Part shown: positions 57,180 to 57,533 of the stretch, in pieces
Layout of the letters: each line of letters begins with the position of its first letter
Numbering within the stretch: position 1 is the stretch's first letter
Assembly: GCA_038318565.1 (NCBI GenBank)
Contig: JBBQCI010000015.1
Span: forward strand, 1 to 57,533
Direction: 5' to 3'
Source: UBA11346 sp038318565
GTDB lineage: Bacteria > Planctomycetota > UBA11346
Length of the DNA stretch: 57,533 nt
Made by a program: the position numbers and the translations under genes
Notes under the pieces: model-generated
What the model was told of the DNA's origin: nothing
Seen by the model: only the letters and a program-made list of their open reading frames with translations
Database searches by the model: none

Positions 57180-57533
57180 ATGGCCAAGCAGCCCGTTTAC
57201 GACGAAAATGCCATCAAGACGCTGGATCCGCTCCAGCACATCCGCCTGCGCACCGGCATGTATGTCGGCCGGCTCGGCGACGGGACCAATCCCGCCGATG
57301 GCATCTACGTGCTGATGAAGGAGGTCGTCGACAACGCCCTCGATGAGTTCATCCTCGGCCACGGCCGCAAGATCGAGATCACCCGCGACGAGCGGACCAT
57401 GACCATCCGCGACTTCGGCCGCGGCATCCCGCTGGGCAAGGTCATCGACTGCGTGTCGAAGATCAACACCGGCGGCAAGTACAACGACGACGTCTACCAG
57501 TTCTCGGTCGGCCTCAACGGCGTCGGCACCAAG
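57180..57533 (+). CDS. parE: Type IIA topoisomerase B subunit, ParE/topoisomerase IV-like (N-terminal part)
   Basis: The first 118 codons run to the window edge. They form the start of the GHKL ATPase domain: LDPLQHIRLRTGMYVG (about residues 15-30), VMKEVVDNALDEF-like LMKEVVDNALDEF with the ATP-site Glu-Asn pair (about 48-60), DFGRGIPLGKV (about 80-90), and NTGGKYNDDVYQFSVGLNGVGTK. The IPLGKVIDCVSKINTGGKY wording matches the ParE paralogue of Bacteroidetes-type genomes more than GyrB, but without the C-terminal part the call is tentative. It lies 83 bases after the secreted protein gene. Confidence 0.8.
   Translation, partial: MAKQPVYDENAIKTLDPLQHIRLRTGMYVGRLGDGTNPADGIYVLMKEVVDNALDEFILGHGRKIEITRDERTMTIRDFGRGIPLGKVIDCVSKINTGGKYNDDVYQFSVGLNGVGTK

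Overview
The window is GC-rich bacterial chromosome, densely coded on both strands, with no rRNA, tRNA, insertion sequence, prophage or CRISPR array that I could see. About fifty protein genes can be supported. Single housekeeping genes are scattered among envelope and cell-architecture genes: rpsI without rplM, rpsP without rimM-trmD-rplS, rpmH without rnpA, pyrH-frr without rpsB-tsf, and a dnaA-like gene behind a pilus gene. This scatter, together with a MamK-type actin, MoxR, a SecA of 992 residues, zinc-ribbon membrane proteins and large secreted repeat proteins, suggests a flagellated Gram-negative of the PVC group, perhaps a planctomycete or relative. That placement is inference; no rRNA is present to test it.

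Layout. 1-2202: the end of an unknown gene coupled to a thiolase-fold protein of a type often seen in type VI secretion loci, then coaX and dut on the minus strand. 2364-5479: a coiled-coil protein followed by a MamK-like actin, closed by a strong terminator; this is the most interesting pair in the window. 5698-8588: a secreted pilin-like protein, rpsI and a MoxR ATPase. 8661-13941: rsmE, then a tightly packed run of membrane, PilO-like, proline-rich, repeat and SGNH-like envelope proteins. 13909-21671: a zinc-ribbon membrane protein, an iron(III)-type ABC transporter, a thioesterase, an esterase and a PHP phosphatase. 21674-24717 (minus): phosphoesterase, glmM and a second zinc-ribbon membrane protein.

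24782-30720: a near-consensus sigma-54 promoter in front of a lone flgD, a hairpin-rich intergenic stretch, secA, a NUDIX hydrolase, and a divergent cheX / STAS pair. 30803-38152: rpsP with a strong terminator, a tiny coupled membrane ORF, a FAD oxidoreductase, two unknowns and a large secreted transglutaminase-like/TPR protein. 38156-41860 (minus): an unknown membrane protein, a 36-residue lipoprotein, a PilM-PilN fusion and a divergent DnaA, the last three coupled by 4-base overlaps. 41876-46963 (minus): pgi, a MenH-like hydrolase and glgP. 47059-57533: a repeat protein, a PpiD/SurA-like chaperone, purC, a TauE-type permease, a sigma-54 activator, frr and pyrH, a porin-like and PstS-like pair, rpmH, a secreted protein and the start of parE.

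How it fits together. Several genes concern cell surface and motility: flgD under sigma-54, a sigma-54 activator, cheX, STAS, PilMN and PilO-like proteins. The MamK-like filament and its coiled-coil neighbour look like a two-gene cytoskeletal system without a magnetosome island in view.
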